Shown one piece after another: positions 18,625 to 26,683 of a stretch of 64,000 bases of DNA. Each line of letters opens with the position of its first letter. Position 1 is the stretch's first letter. The notes beneath the pieces were generated by a model. That model saw only the letters and a list, made by a program, of their open reading frames with translations. It was not told the origin of the DNA and searched no databases. The stretch comes from Aeromicrobium sp. CnD17-E (GTDB lineage: Bacteria; Actinomycetota; Actinomycetes; Propionibacteriales; Nocardioidaceae), in NCBI RefSeq assembly GCF_024124745.1, contig NZ_JAMXRU010000002.1, positions 1 through 64,000 on the forward strand, read 5' to 3'. The translations under genes and the position numbers were made by a program.

Positions 18625-18656
18625 TTGTCAGGGGAATTGAGTCGACTAGACTCAAG
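18625..18656 (+). promoter_or_regulatory. hsp20 promoter overlapped by a HAIR (HspR) inverted repeat
   Basis: TTGTCA (18625-18630), a 16-base spacer and TAGACT (18647-18652) make a good sigma-70-type promoter. Over its -10 lies ATTGAGT-N7-ACTCAAG (18636-18656), one base off the HspR consensus CTTGAGT-N7-ACTCAAG. HspR binding here would block polymerase; heat stress would relieve it. Confidence 0.8.
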
Positions 18657-18713
18657 TTGAACTGGATGTCCGGTCGCGGTGGCCGGACCGAACGACCAAC
18701 CAGGAGGACCATC

Positions 18714-19157
18714 ATGAGCAACGTCTCCGTCTTCACCCGCCGTGACCCCTTCGCCGAGTTCGATTCGCTCGTCCGCAGCGCGTTCAGCCCGACCCAGGGC
18801 TCGGCAGCCCGCCTCGACTTCACGCCCGCCGTCGAGACCGTCCGTGACGGCGACGACGTCGTCGTGCGGCTCGAGCTCCCCGGCATCGACGTCTCGAACG
18901 ACGTCTCCGTCGAGGTGACCGGCGGACGGCTCGTCGTCAAGGGCGAGCGTCGCGACGAGCGCTCCGAGGAGGACGGCGAGAACAGCCGCCGGATCAGCGA
19001 GATCCGCTACGGCTCGTTCGAGCGCACCTTCGGGCTCCCCGGCCACGTCACGGCCGACGCCATCAGCGCCTCGTACGACGCCGGCATCCTGTCGGTCCGC
19101 GTGGCCGGTGTGTTCGCCGGCACCGAGCCGACCCGGATCGAGATCACGCAGGGCTGA
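18714..19157 (+). CDS. Small heat-shock protein, Hsp20/alpha-crystallin family
   Basis: A 147-residue ATP-independent holdase chaperone. The alpha-crystallin domain covers about residues 38-130 (DDVVVRLELPGIDVSNDVSVEV; LVVKGERRDER; RYGSFERTFGLPGHVTADAI; YDAGILSVRVAG). The short N-terminus DPFAEFDSLVRSAF is typical of the actinobacterial Hsp18 type. CAGGAGG sits before the ATG at 18714. A HAIR element over the promoter predicts HspR control. A strong terminator follows the gene. Confidence 0.95.
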   Translation: MSNVSVFTRRDPFAEFDSLVRSAFSPTQGSAARLDFTPAVETVRDGDDVVVRLELPGIDVSNDVSVEVTGGRLVVKGERRDERSEEDGENSRRISEIRYGSFERTFGLPGHVTADAISASYDAGILSVRVAGVFAGTEPTRIEITQG

Positions 19158-19172
19158 TCCAGCCCGCGTACC

Positions 19173-19203
19173 GCGCCCCCGTCACCCCTGGTGGCGGGGG
19201 CGC
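19173..19203 (+). terminator. Terminator of hsp20
   Basis: Stem GCGCCCCCG-TCAC / GTGG-CGGGGGCGC around CCCTG lies 16 bases past the hsp20 stop. It sits just before the convergent SDR stop and may act in both directions. Confidence 0.75.
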
Positions 19204-19209
19204 TGCACG

Positions 19210-20028
19210 TCAGAGGCCGAGTCGGCGCCCGGCGGCCGCGAACACGCTCTGGTAGCGCGAGCCGAGCAGTCGCACCGAGAGGTCGAGGACGTGGGCGTCG
19301 GCGCCCACGAGGACGCGCGCCTTGCCCTTCTCGACGCCGGCGAGGATGACCTGCGCCGCCTTCTCCGGCGACGTGCGGGCCACCTTGTCGAAGGACCGCG
19401 CGAGCTCGTCGTGGTCGCGCCCCTCGGCCTGGTCGGCGTTGCGGGCGATGTTCGTGGCGATGCCACCGGGGTGCACGCACGTGACCTTGACCGGTCGTCC
19501 GGTCAGCGCCATCTCCTGGCGCAGCGACTCGGTGAACCCGCGCACCGCGAACTTGGCGGCGTTGTAGGCGCTCTGCGACGGCATCGCGAACATGCCGAAG
19601 ATGCTGGAGATGTTGACGACGTGACCGTCACCGGACTCCACGAGGTGCGGCAGGAACGCCTTCGTGCCGTGGACGACGCCCCAGAAGTCGACGTCCATGA
19701 TCTTCTCGACGTCCTTGTACGACATCTCCTCGACGGTGCCGGAGTAGGCGATGCCGGCGTTGTTGAAGACCAGGTTCACGCGACCGAGGTCGCCGACGAC
19801 GTCGCGGGCGTACTCCTCGACGCGCTCGCGCTCGGCGACGTCGACGAGGTCGCCGCGCACGCGCGCCCCGGTGGCCTCCACGAGACGCTGCGTCTCGGCC
19901 AGACCGGCGGCGTCGACGTCGCAGACGGCGACCGTGGCGCCGCGTCGGCCGAGCTCGACCGCGAGCGCGCGCCCGATGCCGGAGGCGGCCCCCGTCACGA
20001 CGGCGACCTTGTGGCTGTAGTGGGTCAT
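19210..20028 (-). CDS. Short-chain dehydrogenase/reductase
   Basis: A 272-residue classical SDR with NAD(P) motif TGAASGIGRAL (about residues 12-22), NNAGI (about 89-93), the catalytic serine in NISSIFG, and YNAAK (Y and K). D at CDVDAAG after beta-2 suggests NAD+ preference. The C-terminal region (VHPGGIATNIARNADQAEG...SPEKAAQVILAGVEKGKARV) is like the lipid/steroid-type SDRs common in actinobacteria. Substrate unknown. It has its own promoter region with a palindromic operator 23 bases upstream. Confidence 0.9.
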   Translation of the reverse strand: MTHYSHKVAVVTGAASGIGRALAVELGRRGATVAVCDVDAAGLAETQRLVEATGARVRGDLVDVAERERVEEYARDVVGDLGRVNLVFNNAGIAYSGTVEEMSYKDVEKIMDVDFWGVVHGTKAFLPHLVESGDGHVVNISSIFGMFAMPSQSAYNAAKFAVRGFTESLRQEMALTGRPVKVTCVHPGGIATNIARNADQAEGRDHDELARSFDKVARTSPEKAAQVILAGVEKGKARVLVGADAHVLDLSVRLLGSRYQSVFAAAGRRLGL

Positions 20029-20050
20029 GCGCTGCGTCCTCTCAAGTCCA

Positions 20051-20065
20051 GATACCGTCGGTATC
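20051..20065. promoter_or_regulatory. Palindromic operator upstream of the SDR gene
   Basis: GATACC-GTC-GGTATC, a perfect 6-bp inverted repeat with a 3-base centre, lies 23 bases before the SDR start. Its form fits a TetR-family operator. No TetR gene is adjacent, so the regulator would act from elsewhere. Confidence 0.6.
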
Positions 20066-20155
20066 CGAAATGAGCGTAGGGCACGCCGCCCGCGCAGGGC
20101 AACCCCGTGACGCGTTCACCGCACGGCCCGGGTCTTTCGGCCCTACGCTCGTCGC

Positions 20156-20653
20156 GTGACGACGTTGCTGATGCCGCCCGGAGTGCGGGAGGCCCGCCCC
20201 GAGGACGTGGCCGACATCGTCGCCATGGTGCGCGAGCTCGCCGACTACGAGAAGGCCGTCGACCAGGCACGGATGACGTCGGTGCAGCTCTACGAGGCGC
20301 TGTTCGGCGCCGACCCGCCGGCCCACGCCCTCGTCGCGCAGTCCGGGGAGGGCCGGGTCGTGGGCTTCGCCCTCTGGTACCAGACGTTCTCGACCTGGGA
20401 CGGCGTGCCGGGCATCCACCTCGAGGACCTCTACGTGCGGCCGACGCGGCGGGGCAGCGGCATCGGGCGCGGGCTGCTCACCGCCCTCGCGCGGATCGCG
20501 ACCGAGCGCGGCTACTCGCGCGTGGAGTGGGACGTGCTGCGGTGGAACTCCCCCGCGATCCGGTTCTACGAGTCGCTGGAGGCCGTGCCGCAGGAGGAGT
20601 GGCTGGCCTACCGGCTCACCGGCAAGACGATCGCACGCCTCGCGGAGTCCTGA
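20156..20653 (+). CDS. GNAT-family N-acetyltransferase
   Basis: A 165-residue acetyl-CoA-dependent acetyltransferase. The acetyl-CoA pyrophosphate loop is VRPTRRGSGIGRGLL (about residues 99-113). The sequence IHLEDLYVRPTRRG with RVEWDVLRWNSPAIRFYESL closely follows the spermidine/spermine (SSAT) and thialysine acetyltransferase group, so a small polyamine-like or diamine substrate is possible. GTG start, with a leaderless-type CCTACGCTCGTC just upstream. Convergent with the phosphatase gene. Confidence 0.85.
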   Translation: MTTLLMPPGVREARPEDVADIVAMVRELADYEKAVDQARMTSVQLYEALFGADPPAHALVAQSGEGRVVGFALWYQTFSTWDGVPGIHLEDLYVRPTRRGSGIGRGLLTALARIATERGYSRVEWDVLRWNSPAIRFYESLEAVPQEEWLAYRLTGKTIARLAES

Positions 20654-20669
20654 GCCCTGGACGCGTGCC

Positions 20670-21371
20670 TCAGACGAGGAACGCGGTGCGCAGCCGCTCG
20701 ACGGTCCTGGTGTCGCCACCCACCGAGGCGAACCATGCGTCGACCCCGCCGGGATGCTCCTGCCAGCGGTCGAGGACGTGCTCGATCGCCTCGCGCGGCA
20801 CCGTGAGGAAGGCTGCAGGCACGGGCGGGTGGTCGGAGCCCGGGGCGCGCAGCCGCGCGTCGATCGCGGCGGTGGCGTGCTCGGTGAGCATGTAGTCGGC
20901 GGCGACGTCGTCGCGCGGGACGCCGAGCAGCCGCAGCAGCAGGGCCACGGAGATGCCGGTGCGGTCCTTGCCTGCCGCACAGTGCACCAGCGACGCCCCG
21001 CCCTCGGCCGCCGTGCTCGCGACCTCGTCGACCAGCTGGACGAGCAACGGGCCCGCGGTGTCGAGGACCTTGCCGTACAGGTGCGTCAGCGTGGGCGTGT
21101 CCTCGTGCCAGCCGGGCGCGAGCGACGACAGCAGCGACAGCGTGACGACCCGTGGGCCGAGGGGCGCGAGCGGGTGCGACCCGCCGTGCTCCATCGAGGA
21201 GCGCAGGTCGACGACCAGGGCGGGCGGCCACGGCGTGCCGTCGGGCACGGTGTCGGTGGGCTCGGGGACGCCGCTGCGCAGCAGCAGACCGGTGCGCACG
21301 GTGGCGCCGTCGTGGCCGACCACGCCGCCCACGTCGCGGAAGTTCGGGAGGGTGACGCTCACGCGGCTCAT
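20670..21371 (-). CDS. Tyrosine-protein phosphatase (IphP/Y_phosphatase3 type)
   Basis: A 233-residue phosphatase with the P-loop signature HCAAGKDRTG (about residues 110-119; nucleophilic C, invariant R). The N-terminal NFRDVGG motif and RTGLLLRSG are typical of the bacterial lipid/tyrosine phosphatases related to M. tuberculosis PtpB. The ATG at 21371 (MSRVSVTLPNFRDVGG) was chosen; the much longer upstream frame is antisense to the SGNH gene. Lacking a signal peptide, it should be cytosolic or secreted by another route. Phosphotyrosine versus phosphoinositide preference is not decided. Confidence 0.9.
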   Translation of the reverse strand: MSRVSVTLPNFRDVGGVVGHDGATVRTGLLLRSGVPEPTDTVPDGTPWPPALVVDLRSSMEHGGSHPLAPLGPRVVTLSLLSSLAPGWHEDTPTLTHLYGKVLDTAGPLLVQLVDEVASTAAEGGASLVHCAAGKDRTGISVALLLRLLGVPRDDVAADYMLTEHATAAIDARLRAPGSDHPPVPAAFLTVPREAIEHVLDRWQEHPGGVDAWFASVGGDTRTVERLRTAFLV

Positions 21372-21449
21372 CGTAGGTGTGAGCACCCACACGCCCGCTG
21401 GGCAGCGCCTGGGGCGGCCCCCCGTCGCACGGACCTCTAGCATGGCGAC

Positions 21450-22361
21450 GTGAGAGCCCCGAACAAGATCGCGTCCCAGGTCGCGGTCGGAGGGCTCGCC
21501 GCCGTCACCGGCTACTGGGGCGTCGTCTTCGGCGAGATCATCGTCGCCAAGCGGGCGATCGGCGTCACCGACGCCCGACCTCCACGCGCCGACGGCGTGT
21601 ACGGCGAGGACCTCCCCCGCGATCCCGTCCGCTGCCTGGTGCTGGGCGACTCGGCCGCCGTCGGGTACGGCATGAGCCGCGCCGACGCGACCCCGCCGGC
21701 CATGCTCGGCATCGGTCTGGCGCACGTCCTCGACGCACAGGTCGAGATCCGCTCCGAGGCTGTCGTCGGTGCCGTGACCTCGGACCTGCGCGACCAGATC
21801 GAGGCCGCGGGCGACTTCGACCCCGACCTCGTGGTCATCATCATCGGCACGAACGACGTGACCCACCGCGTGCCCGCCTACCAGTCGACGCGACTGCTCG
21901 GCTCGGCAGTCCGGCGTCTCGTCGACGGCGGCGCGCAGGTGGTCGTGGGCACGTGTCCCGACCTCGGCACGGTGCGCCCGATCCCTCAGCCGCTGCGCTG
22001 GATCGCCCGCCGCAAGAGCCGCGCGCTCGCCCGCAAGCAGACCATCGCCGTGGTGCGAGCCGGTGGTCGCGCGGTCTCGCTCGGCAGCCTGCTGGGCGTC
22101 CTGTTCACCGAGAAGTACGACGTCATGTTCGGCGAGGACCGCTTCCACCCGTCGGAGACGGGCTACGCCAACATGGTGTCGGTGCTGGTGCCGTCGCTCG
22201 CCGCGGCCTGGCGCGAGCGCGACCGCGACTTCGCCGTCGCCCACTTCGGCGGCTCCCCCGGCACGATGTCGCTGACCGACGCCGCGGAGCGCGCCGGCGA
22301 GCGCGACGGCACCGAGGTCACCCGCGACGGCCGCTGGGCCCGCATCCTCCGCCGCCGCTAG
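21450..22361 (+). CDS. SGNH/GDSL-family hydrolase with N-terminal membrane anchor
   Basis: A 303-residue esterase-like protein. The block I serine is in VLGDSAAVGYG (about residues 64-74), block III is IIIGTNDVTHR (about 131-141), and the catalytic D/H pair is in EDRFHPSETGYA (about 229-240). A hydrophobic N-terminal segment (VAVGGLAAVTGYWGVVFGEIIV, without a clear cleavage site) suggests membrane anchoring. This is the actinobacterial diglucosylglycerate-octanoyltransferase-like/SGNH group; the real acyl substrate is not known. Divergent from the phosphatase gene. Confidence 0.88.
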   Translation: MRAPNKIASQVAVGGLAAVTGYWGVVFGEIIVAKRAIGVTDARPPRADGVYGEDLPRDPVRCLVLGDSAAVGYGMSRADATPPAMLGIGLAHVLDAQVEIRSEAVVGAVTSDLRDQIEAAGDFDPDLVVIIIGTNDVTHRVPAYQSTRLLGSAVRRLVDGGAQVVVGTCPDLGTVRPIPQPLRWIARRKSRALARKQTIAVVRAGGRAVSLGSLLGVLFTEKYDVMFGEDRFHPSETGYANMVSVLVPSLAAAWRERDRDFAVAHFGGSPGTMSLTDAAERAGERDGTEVTRDGRWARILRRR

Positions 22362-22379
22362 GTCGGATCGCGGAGGAGG

Positions 22380-22922
22380 TCAGTAGTCGCCCTTCTTCAC
22401 GGTGAACGCGTAGCAGTCGCCACTTGGCGCCCTGGACTTCGACGCGGTGTAGCAGATGCTGACCTTCGCCAGATCGATGTTGTTGTTGTTGTTGATGACG
22501 TGGTTGTTCAGCTCGTCCGAGCCGGTGTAGGACTTCACACCCTTCCCGCTCGCCTGACAGAACCTGTAGTAGCCGAAGTTCTTCGAGGCACTGGCGGGGA
22601 ACCGCTTCGACTGAGTCCTCTTGAATCCGTTGTTCTGATAGGTGATCACTCGAAGCCACGCGCACGAGTTCCGCGCCCCGTCCACGTGGAGGTTGACCGC
22701 GAACTTCACCCGCACGTCTGGCACCTGACCGCGGATCTTCTCGTTCTGCCAGACCATGGAGCTACCGGTGCTGTAGGCCTTCTGGGAGGGCACCGTCCGA
22801 TTGAGACTGTCGGTGTCGTAGGTCTTCCAGTTCTTGGCGTAGGCAGTTGATCCAGCCGCCATCACCAGCACGAGCCCGGCAACAGCCGCCGTGGCTCTCG
22901 TCAGCATCCGTCGTTGAGTCAT
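22380..22922 (-). CDS. Secreted protein of unknown function, lower GC than its neighbours
   Basis: A 180-residue protein with a classical signal peptide (basic MTQRRMLTR, hydrophobic AVAGLVLVMAAG, cleavage near AYAKN). The mature part is rich in N, S, K and Y and carries four cysteines (SCAWL, RFCQAS, SICYTA, DCYAF) that could pair. NHVINNNNNIDLAK is a striking asparagine run. A hand-counted line inside it (22561-22620) is 58% GC against about 70% around it, suggesting recent acquisition. No family is recognised; it is an orphan between SGNH and Bax-inhibitor genes. Confidence 0.7.
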   Translation of the reverse strand: MTQRRMLTRATAAVAGLVLVMAAGSTAYAKNWKTYDTDSLNRTVPSQKAYSTGSSMVWQNEKIRGQVPDVRVKFAVNLHVDGARNSCAWLRVITYQNNGFKRTQSKRFPASASKNFGYYRFCQASGKGVKSYTGSDELNNHVINNNNNIDLAKVSICYTASKSRAPSGDCYAFTVKKGDY

Positions 22923-23000
22923 CAGATCCCCCGATCTCTTGTTGCACTTCGAAACCTTCCGCTCAACAGGCTAGACGAACGAGTCCGGTCCGGGAACGCC

Positions 23001-23034
23001 GACGGCCGGCCACCCCGAGGGGTGACCGGCCGTC
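23001..23034 (-). terminator. Terminator of the Bax-inhibitor-like gene
   Basis: GACGGCCGG / CCGGCCGTC stem with an inner CACCCC/GGGGTG pairing lies 19 bases past the stop on the minus strand. Confidence 0.75.
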
Positions 23035-23052
23035 GATCAGGTGCTGCTGGTG

Positions 23053-23910
23053 TCAGTCCTGTCCGCGCAGGATGGCGAGGATGCGCAGGATCTCGATGTA
23101 GAGCCAGACCAGCGTGACCGTGAGGCCGAAGGCCGCACGCCAGGACTCGCGCTCCGGGAGACCGGCCTCGACGCCGCGCTCGACGAAGTCGAAGTCCATG
23201 ATCAGCATGAAGACGCCGAGGACGACCGCGACCGCGGACACGATGAGCGAGAGACCGGGGTTGTCGAAGCTGCGCAGACCGCCCGACTCGAGGACGCCCG
23301 TGATGCTGAGGACGAAGTTGACCAGCATGACGCCGACGAAGGCGAACATGGAGATCATGACGACCTTGCGGAACTTGTCGGTGACCTGGATGTTGAAGAA
23401 CTTGTAGGCCGCGAGCGTGGCACCGAAGGCGACCATGGTGGCCAGGACGGCCTGGAACACGATCGTCGGGTCACCCACGTAGGCGGCGATGATCTTCGAG
23501 AAGGCGCCGACGAAGACGCCCTCGGCCGCCGCGAAGGCCAGGACCAGGGCGGGGCTGACGACCTTCTTGAACGAGTTGACCATCGACAGCGCGAAGCCCG
23601 CGAGAGCGCCGACCGTTGCCAGCATGCCGATCGTGGCGAATCCGGTGGAGTCCACCGAGAGATCCGGGGTCATGAACCAGGTGACAGCCGCGACAGCGAC
23701 CACGACAGCGAGGGAGATCGCGGTCTTCTCGACCGACGACTCGATGGTCATCAGACCATTGCCACGCCCGGTGGTGTGGGTCGGGCTGGGCTGCGAGGCC
23801 GAGCCGTCGAGGTCGATCTTCCACTGCGACGGATCTGCCGAGCGGGTCGTGGCCGCACCACGGCCGTTGAACCCCTCGGCTCGGTTGAAGACGGGGTTGT
23901 TGCTCTGCAT
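23053..23910 (-). CDS. Bax inhibitor-1/YccA family membrane protein
   Basis: A 285-residue protein: a soluble N-terminal tail of about 60 residues, then about seven transmembrane helices. Family features include the acidic C-terminal helix region (MDFDFVERGVEAGLPERESW) and the WLYIEILRIL end. Bacterial members are calcium-leak or FtsH-associated proteins; the role here is unproven. The ATG at 23910 is preceded by GGAGGGAACC, a strong ribosome-binding site, so the longer version from 23940 was rejected. Monocistronic, with its own terminator. Confidence 0.88.
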   Translation of the reverse strand: MQSNNPVFNRAEGFNGRGAATTRSADPSQWKIDLDGSASQPSPTHTTGRGNGLMTIESSVEKTAISLAVVVAVAAVTWFMTPDLSVDSTGFATIGMLATVGALAGFALSMVNSFKKVVSPALVLAFAAAEGVFVGAFSKIIAAYVGDPTIVFQAVLATMVAFGATLAAYKFFNIQVTDKFRKVVMISMFAFVGVMLVNFVLSITGVLESGGLRSFDNPGLSLIVSAVAVVLGVFMLIMDFDFVERGVEAGLPERESWRAAFGLTVTLVWLYIEILRILAILRGQD

Positions 23911-24009
23911 GGTTCCCTCCAGGGAATCAGTACTCAGCACTTCTGAGGAGGTCGATGTGACCTCACCCTACATAACGAGGGAGATGCGCGAATCTATCCC
24001 GATCCGGAC

Positions 24010-24028
24010 TGGTTTCTTCCTGAAACCA
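24010..24028 (-). terminator. Hairpin, possible terminator of the DinB gene
   Basis: TGGTTTC-TTCCT-GAAACCA, a perfect 7-bp stem 15 bases past the DinB-family stop. It has no T run, so termination is only a possibility. Confidence 0.4.
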
Positions 24029-24043
24029 AAGGAAGCGCGGGGG

Positions 24044-24589
24044 TCACGCGTCGACGTCGACGAGGTGGTGCGCGACGTCGTGCCAGAGGTACTGCAGGAG
24101 GGTCTCCACGGTGAAGGTCGAGCCGTTGCTCCGCTCCCCGGTGCGGCCCCAGGCGTCCGCCGGCACGGTGTCGACCGCTGCTGCGAGCCGCTCGCCCGCG
24201 GCCGTGAGCGCGGGCGCCACGACCGCAGGGCTCTGGGCGGCGTAGTCGTCCTCGACGGCCGTCGCGTCCTGGTCCCAGTTGGCGAAGCGTGCGTCGTCCT
24301 CGAGGAGCATCAGGCGGAGCCGGTCGTGCATGACGGAGAAGACGTCGCGCACGTGGCACGCGTACTCGAGGTCGGACCAGACGTCCGGGCGACGACGCCG
24401 AGCGACGTCGGCCCGGCCGAGCACCTGCCGCCAGCGCGGCAGCGAGTCCCGCACGAGGGTGCCGACGGCGGCAGCCTCGACCTCGCCCGTGACGAGCCCG
24501 CACTCGGGGCACGGCCGGCGCAGCACCCACGTCCAGTCCTTCTCGTCGGGGGCGATGGCGGGGTCGCGGGAGGCGTCGGCGGTGCTCAT
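24044..24589 (-). CDS. DinB-family / maleylpyruvate-isomerase-like protein
   Basis: A 181-residue four-helix-bundle protein. Metal-binding histidines are expected at YACHVRDVFSVMHDRL (about residues 79-94) and LLQYLWHDVAHHLVDVDA (C-terminus), the pattern of the DinB/mycothiol-dependent transferase superfamily. The N-terminus carries a CPECG motif (RRPCPECGLVTGEV). ATG at 24589 chosen; upstream sequence is antisense to trmB. It is divergent from trmB with 36 bases between starts. A thiol-transferase role is plausible in a mycothiol producer but not shown. Confidence 0.78.
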   Translation of the reverse strand: MSTADASRDPAIAPDEKDWTWVLRRPCPECGLVTGEVEAAAVGTLVRDSLPRWRQVLGRADVARRRRPDVWSDLEYACHVRDVFSVMHDRLRLMLLEDDARFANWDQDATAVEDDYAAQSPAVVAPALTAAGERLAAAVDTVPADAWGRTGERSNGSTFTVETLLQYLWHDVAHHLVDVDA

Positions 24590-24625
24590 GCCGACGATCG
24601 TGGCGGACGTCCTAGGGTTCGAGCC

Positions 24626-25375
24626 ATGCCCGACGCTGCCGACCTGCCGCAAGATCCCGCCACCTCCTCCGACGAGGCGCCCCGCTACCGCCGGGAGCCG
24701 GTCTCGTTCACGCGACGCGGAGGGCGTCTGACGGAGAAGCAGCAGTCGGCGTGGGACGAGCTGGCCGGGGCCTACGTGCTCGACGTGCCACGCGCCGGCC
24801 CGAGCACGTCGGTCGACCCCGGCTGGCGGATCGACCCCGCGTCGACATTCGGCCGCGACGCGCCGCTGGTCGTCGAGATCGGCAGCGGGCGCGGAGAGAA
24901 CGTCGTGGCAGCCGCGGAGCGACACCCGGACTGGAACTTCCTCGCGCTGGAGGTGTGGGTGCCCGGCGTCGCGCAGACCCTCGTGCAGGCGCGCGCGACC
25001 GGGGTGACGAACGTGCGCCTGGCCGTCGCGAACGCGACCGAGACGCTGGCGACCGCGCTGGAGCCGGAGTCGGTGCACGAGCTCTGGACCTGGTTCCCCG
25101 ACCCGTGGCACAAGAAGCGGCACCACAAGCGGCGCCTCGTGACCGTCCCCTTCACCGAGCTGGTCGCGCGGGTGCTGGAGCCGGGCGGCACGTGGCGCCT
25201 CGCGACCGACTGGGCCGACTACGGCGAGCAGATGGCCGAGGTCGTCGCCGACAGCCCGCACGTCGAGGGCGGTCCGGTCGGGCGGTTCGACGGGCGGGTG
25301 CTCACGAAGTTCGAGCAGAAGGGCCTGGCGAAGGGGCGCGTGATCCACGACCTCGCGGCCCGGCCGACGCGCTGA
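24626..25375 (+). CDS. trmB: tRNA (guanine-N7-)-methyltransferase TrmB
   Basis: A 249-residue SAM-dependent enzyme that makes m7G46 in tRNA variable loops. The SAM-binding motif is VEIGSGRGENVVAAAERHP (about residues 78-96) followed by NFLALEVW. The catalytic/tRNA-binding signature FPDPWHKKRHHKRRL (about 159-173) and TDWADYGEQM are intact. An N-terminal extension of about 25 residues is extra. ATG 24626 follows a leaderless-like CCTAGGGTTCGAGCC. It runs into the small gene at 25395 on the same strand. Confidence 0.95.
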   Translation: MPDAADLPQDPATSSDEAPRYRREPVSFTRRGGRLTEKQQSAWDELAGAYVLDVPRAGPSTSVDPGWRIDPASTFGRDAPLVVEIGSGRGENVVAAAERHPDWNFLALEVWVPGVAQTLVQARATGVTNVRLAVANATETLATALEPESVHELWTWFPDPWHKKRHHKRRLVTVPFTELVARVLEPGGTWRLATDWADYGEQMAEVVADSPHVEGGPVGRFDGRVLTKFEQKGLAKGRVIHDLAARPTR

Positions 25376-25394
25376 GCGACCCTAGACTGGCGCG

Positions 25395-25757
25395 ATGAGC
25401 GAGACGACCGCCGACCTGCTCGGCATCGGCGAGGGCTTCCGCGTGTGGGCCGTGGGCGGGACGACGGCGGTGACGTCGCTGCTGCGCCCGCTGCCCGAGG
25501 GCGTGGAGGTCTTCGACCACGACGCCGACGACCTCGACGCGACCGTGCTGCTCGCCGACGACCTCGACGTCCTGGCCGACCAGCTCGACGACACGCTCCC
25601 GCGGCTCTCGACCGTCCCGCTCGTGTGGGCCTGCTTCCCGGTGGCCACGGTGTCGCCGGAGACCGTCGGGGAGGCCGTGCACGACCACGGCTGGGGTGCC
25701 ACGGCACCCCTCATGCTCGACGAGACCCACGCCGCCATGCGGCTCGCGCAGGACTGA
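25395..25757 (+). CDS. Small acidic protein, possibly DUF3052-like
   Basis: A 120-residue acidic, cytosolic alpha/beta protein with no membrane segment. Its layout (SETTADLLGIGEGFRVWAVG, then DADDLDATVLLADD, then LSTVPLVWACFP and LMLDETHAAMRL) recalls the actinobacterial DUF3052 family, but the resemblance is by eye and partial. It is 19 bases after trmB and may share its transcript. It is followed by a strong hairpin. No activity can be assigned. Confidence 0.6.
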   Translation: MSETTADLLGIGEGFRVWAVGGTTAVTSLLRPLPEGVEVFDHDADDLDATVLLADDLDVLADQLDDTLPRLSTVPLVWACFPVATVSPETVGEAVHDHGWGATAPLMLDETHAAMRLAQD

Positions 25758-25759
25758 AG

Positions 25760-25793
25760 GCGCCCCGCCGGCGACAGAGAGGTCGCGGGGCGC
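25760..25793 (+). terminator. Terminator after the 120-residue protein gene
   Basis: Stem GCGCCCCGC / GCGGGGCGC with an inner CGAC-AGAGAG-GTCG hairpin begins three bases past the stop. Confidence 0.75.
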
Positions 25794-25800
25794 GTCGCGG

Positions 25801-25849
25801 CGGTGGCTGGCGCGCGTCACGCAGGCTCGATGACGCGCGCCAGCCACCG
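25801..25849. terminator. Long perfect hairpin between convergent genes
   Basis: A perfect 19-bp inverted repeat (starting CGGTGGCTGGCG and ending CGCCAGCCACCG) around an 11-base loop. It is eight bases from the preceding hairpin and faces the convergent secreted-peptidase gene, for which it would act as terminator. Confidence 0.7.
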
Positions 25850-25896
25850 CTGAGGCTCCCTGAGGACGACGTCGACGCCCTCCGGTCAGACCCGTC

Positions 25897-26589
25897 CTAC
25901 ACGGCGTCGGGCAGCCACACCTGGTAGCCGGTGTAGGCCGTCGTGCCCTCGGCAGCACCCTTGCGGTGCTGGGCGATGTGCACGTGGTCCTCGTGGCGGA
26001 TCGTGGGGCTCGAGCTGGTGCTGCACGGTCCGTAGGAGCGCACACCCTCGTCGGCGCGGGCCGCCGTCCAGATCTTGCAGTTCCAGATGATCTCCTGCAC
26101 GCCCCACCGTTGCGCCAGGCCGGCGGGCACCGCGTTCTTGTCCTTCTTCGTGAAGGCGTAGAAGATCGCGTCGCCGGCCTTCTTCTGCGCCGCGTTGTTC
26201 ACGTTGACGAAGTGGTCGACCGCGCGGCCTTCGGCGTGGAGGCTCCACTCGTTGCTGTTGGCGATCTTGCGGCAGTCGTAGAGACCGCTGGCGCGGGTGG
26301 TCGGGAAGTAGTGCTGCAGGTAGTTCTTGAGCCGGATCGTGCCGGGCTGTGTCTTGCCGGCGCAGTAGGTCGACCGGTTGCTGCCGAGCCCGTCGATCCC
26401 ACCCCGGGTGACCCGGTTGTCTCCGGGGCCGATCTGGCTCGGGTCGTAGCCGGGCTTCACCGTGACCCACCGGCCGCCGGCGGCGTCAGGCTCGGCGGCC
26501 TGCGACGACGCGGCCGGGCCGGCCACCAGGGCCAGCGGCGCGACGACCGCCGCGAGGGTCGTGAGCAGCTTCTGTCGGGACGTGGACAT
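25897..26589 (-). CDS. Secreted M15-like (VanY/endolysin-type) zinc peptidase candidate
   Basis: A 230-residue exported protein. The signal peptide (KLLTTLAAVVAPLALVAGPA) has a cleavage site near SQAAE. The mature domain has SLHAEGRAVDHFVN (about residues 117-130) and HEDHVHI (about 199-205), matching the SxHxxGxAxD and HxH zinc-ligand pattern of M15 carboxy/endopeptidases and of the actinobacterial ARB_07466-like secreted domain. Cysteines (YCAG, DCRK, NCKI, PCST) suggest disulfides. Cell-wall cleavage is the likely activity. Terminator hairpin downstream. Confidence 0.75.
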   Translation of the reverse strand: MSTSRQKLLTTLAAVVAPLALVAGPAASSQAAEPDAAGGRWVTVKPGYDPSQIGPGDNRVTRGGIDGLGSNRSTYCAGKTQPGTIRLKNYLQHYFPTTRASGLYDCRKIANSNEWSLHAEGRAVDHFVNVNNAAQKKAGDAIFYAFTKKDKNAVPAGLAQRWGVQEIIWNCKIWTAARADEGVRSYGPCSTSSSPTIRHEDHVHIAQHRKGAAEGTTAYTGYQVWLPDAV

Positions 26590-26683
26590 CGGTCCTCCTT
26601 CGCGTGGCCGGTCCGTCCGTCCACCCAGCAGAGGTTCGTCGCGGTGGCTGCGAGACCGCTGCGACGCGACTGCGAACCAGGCG

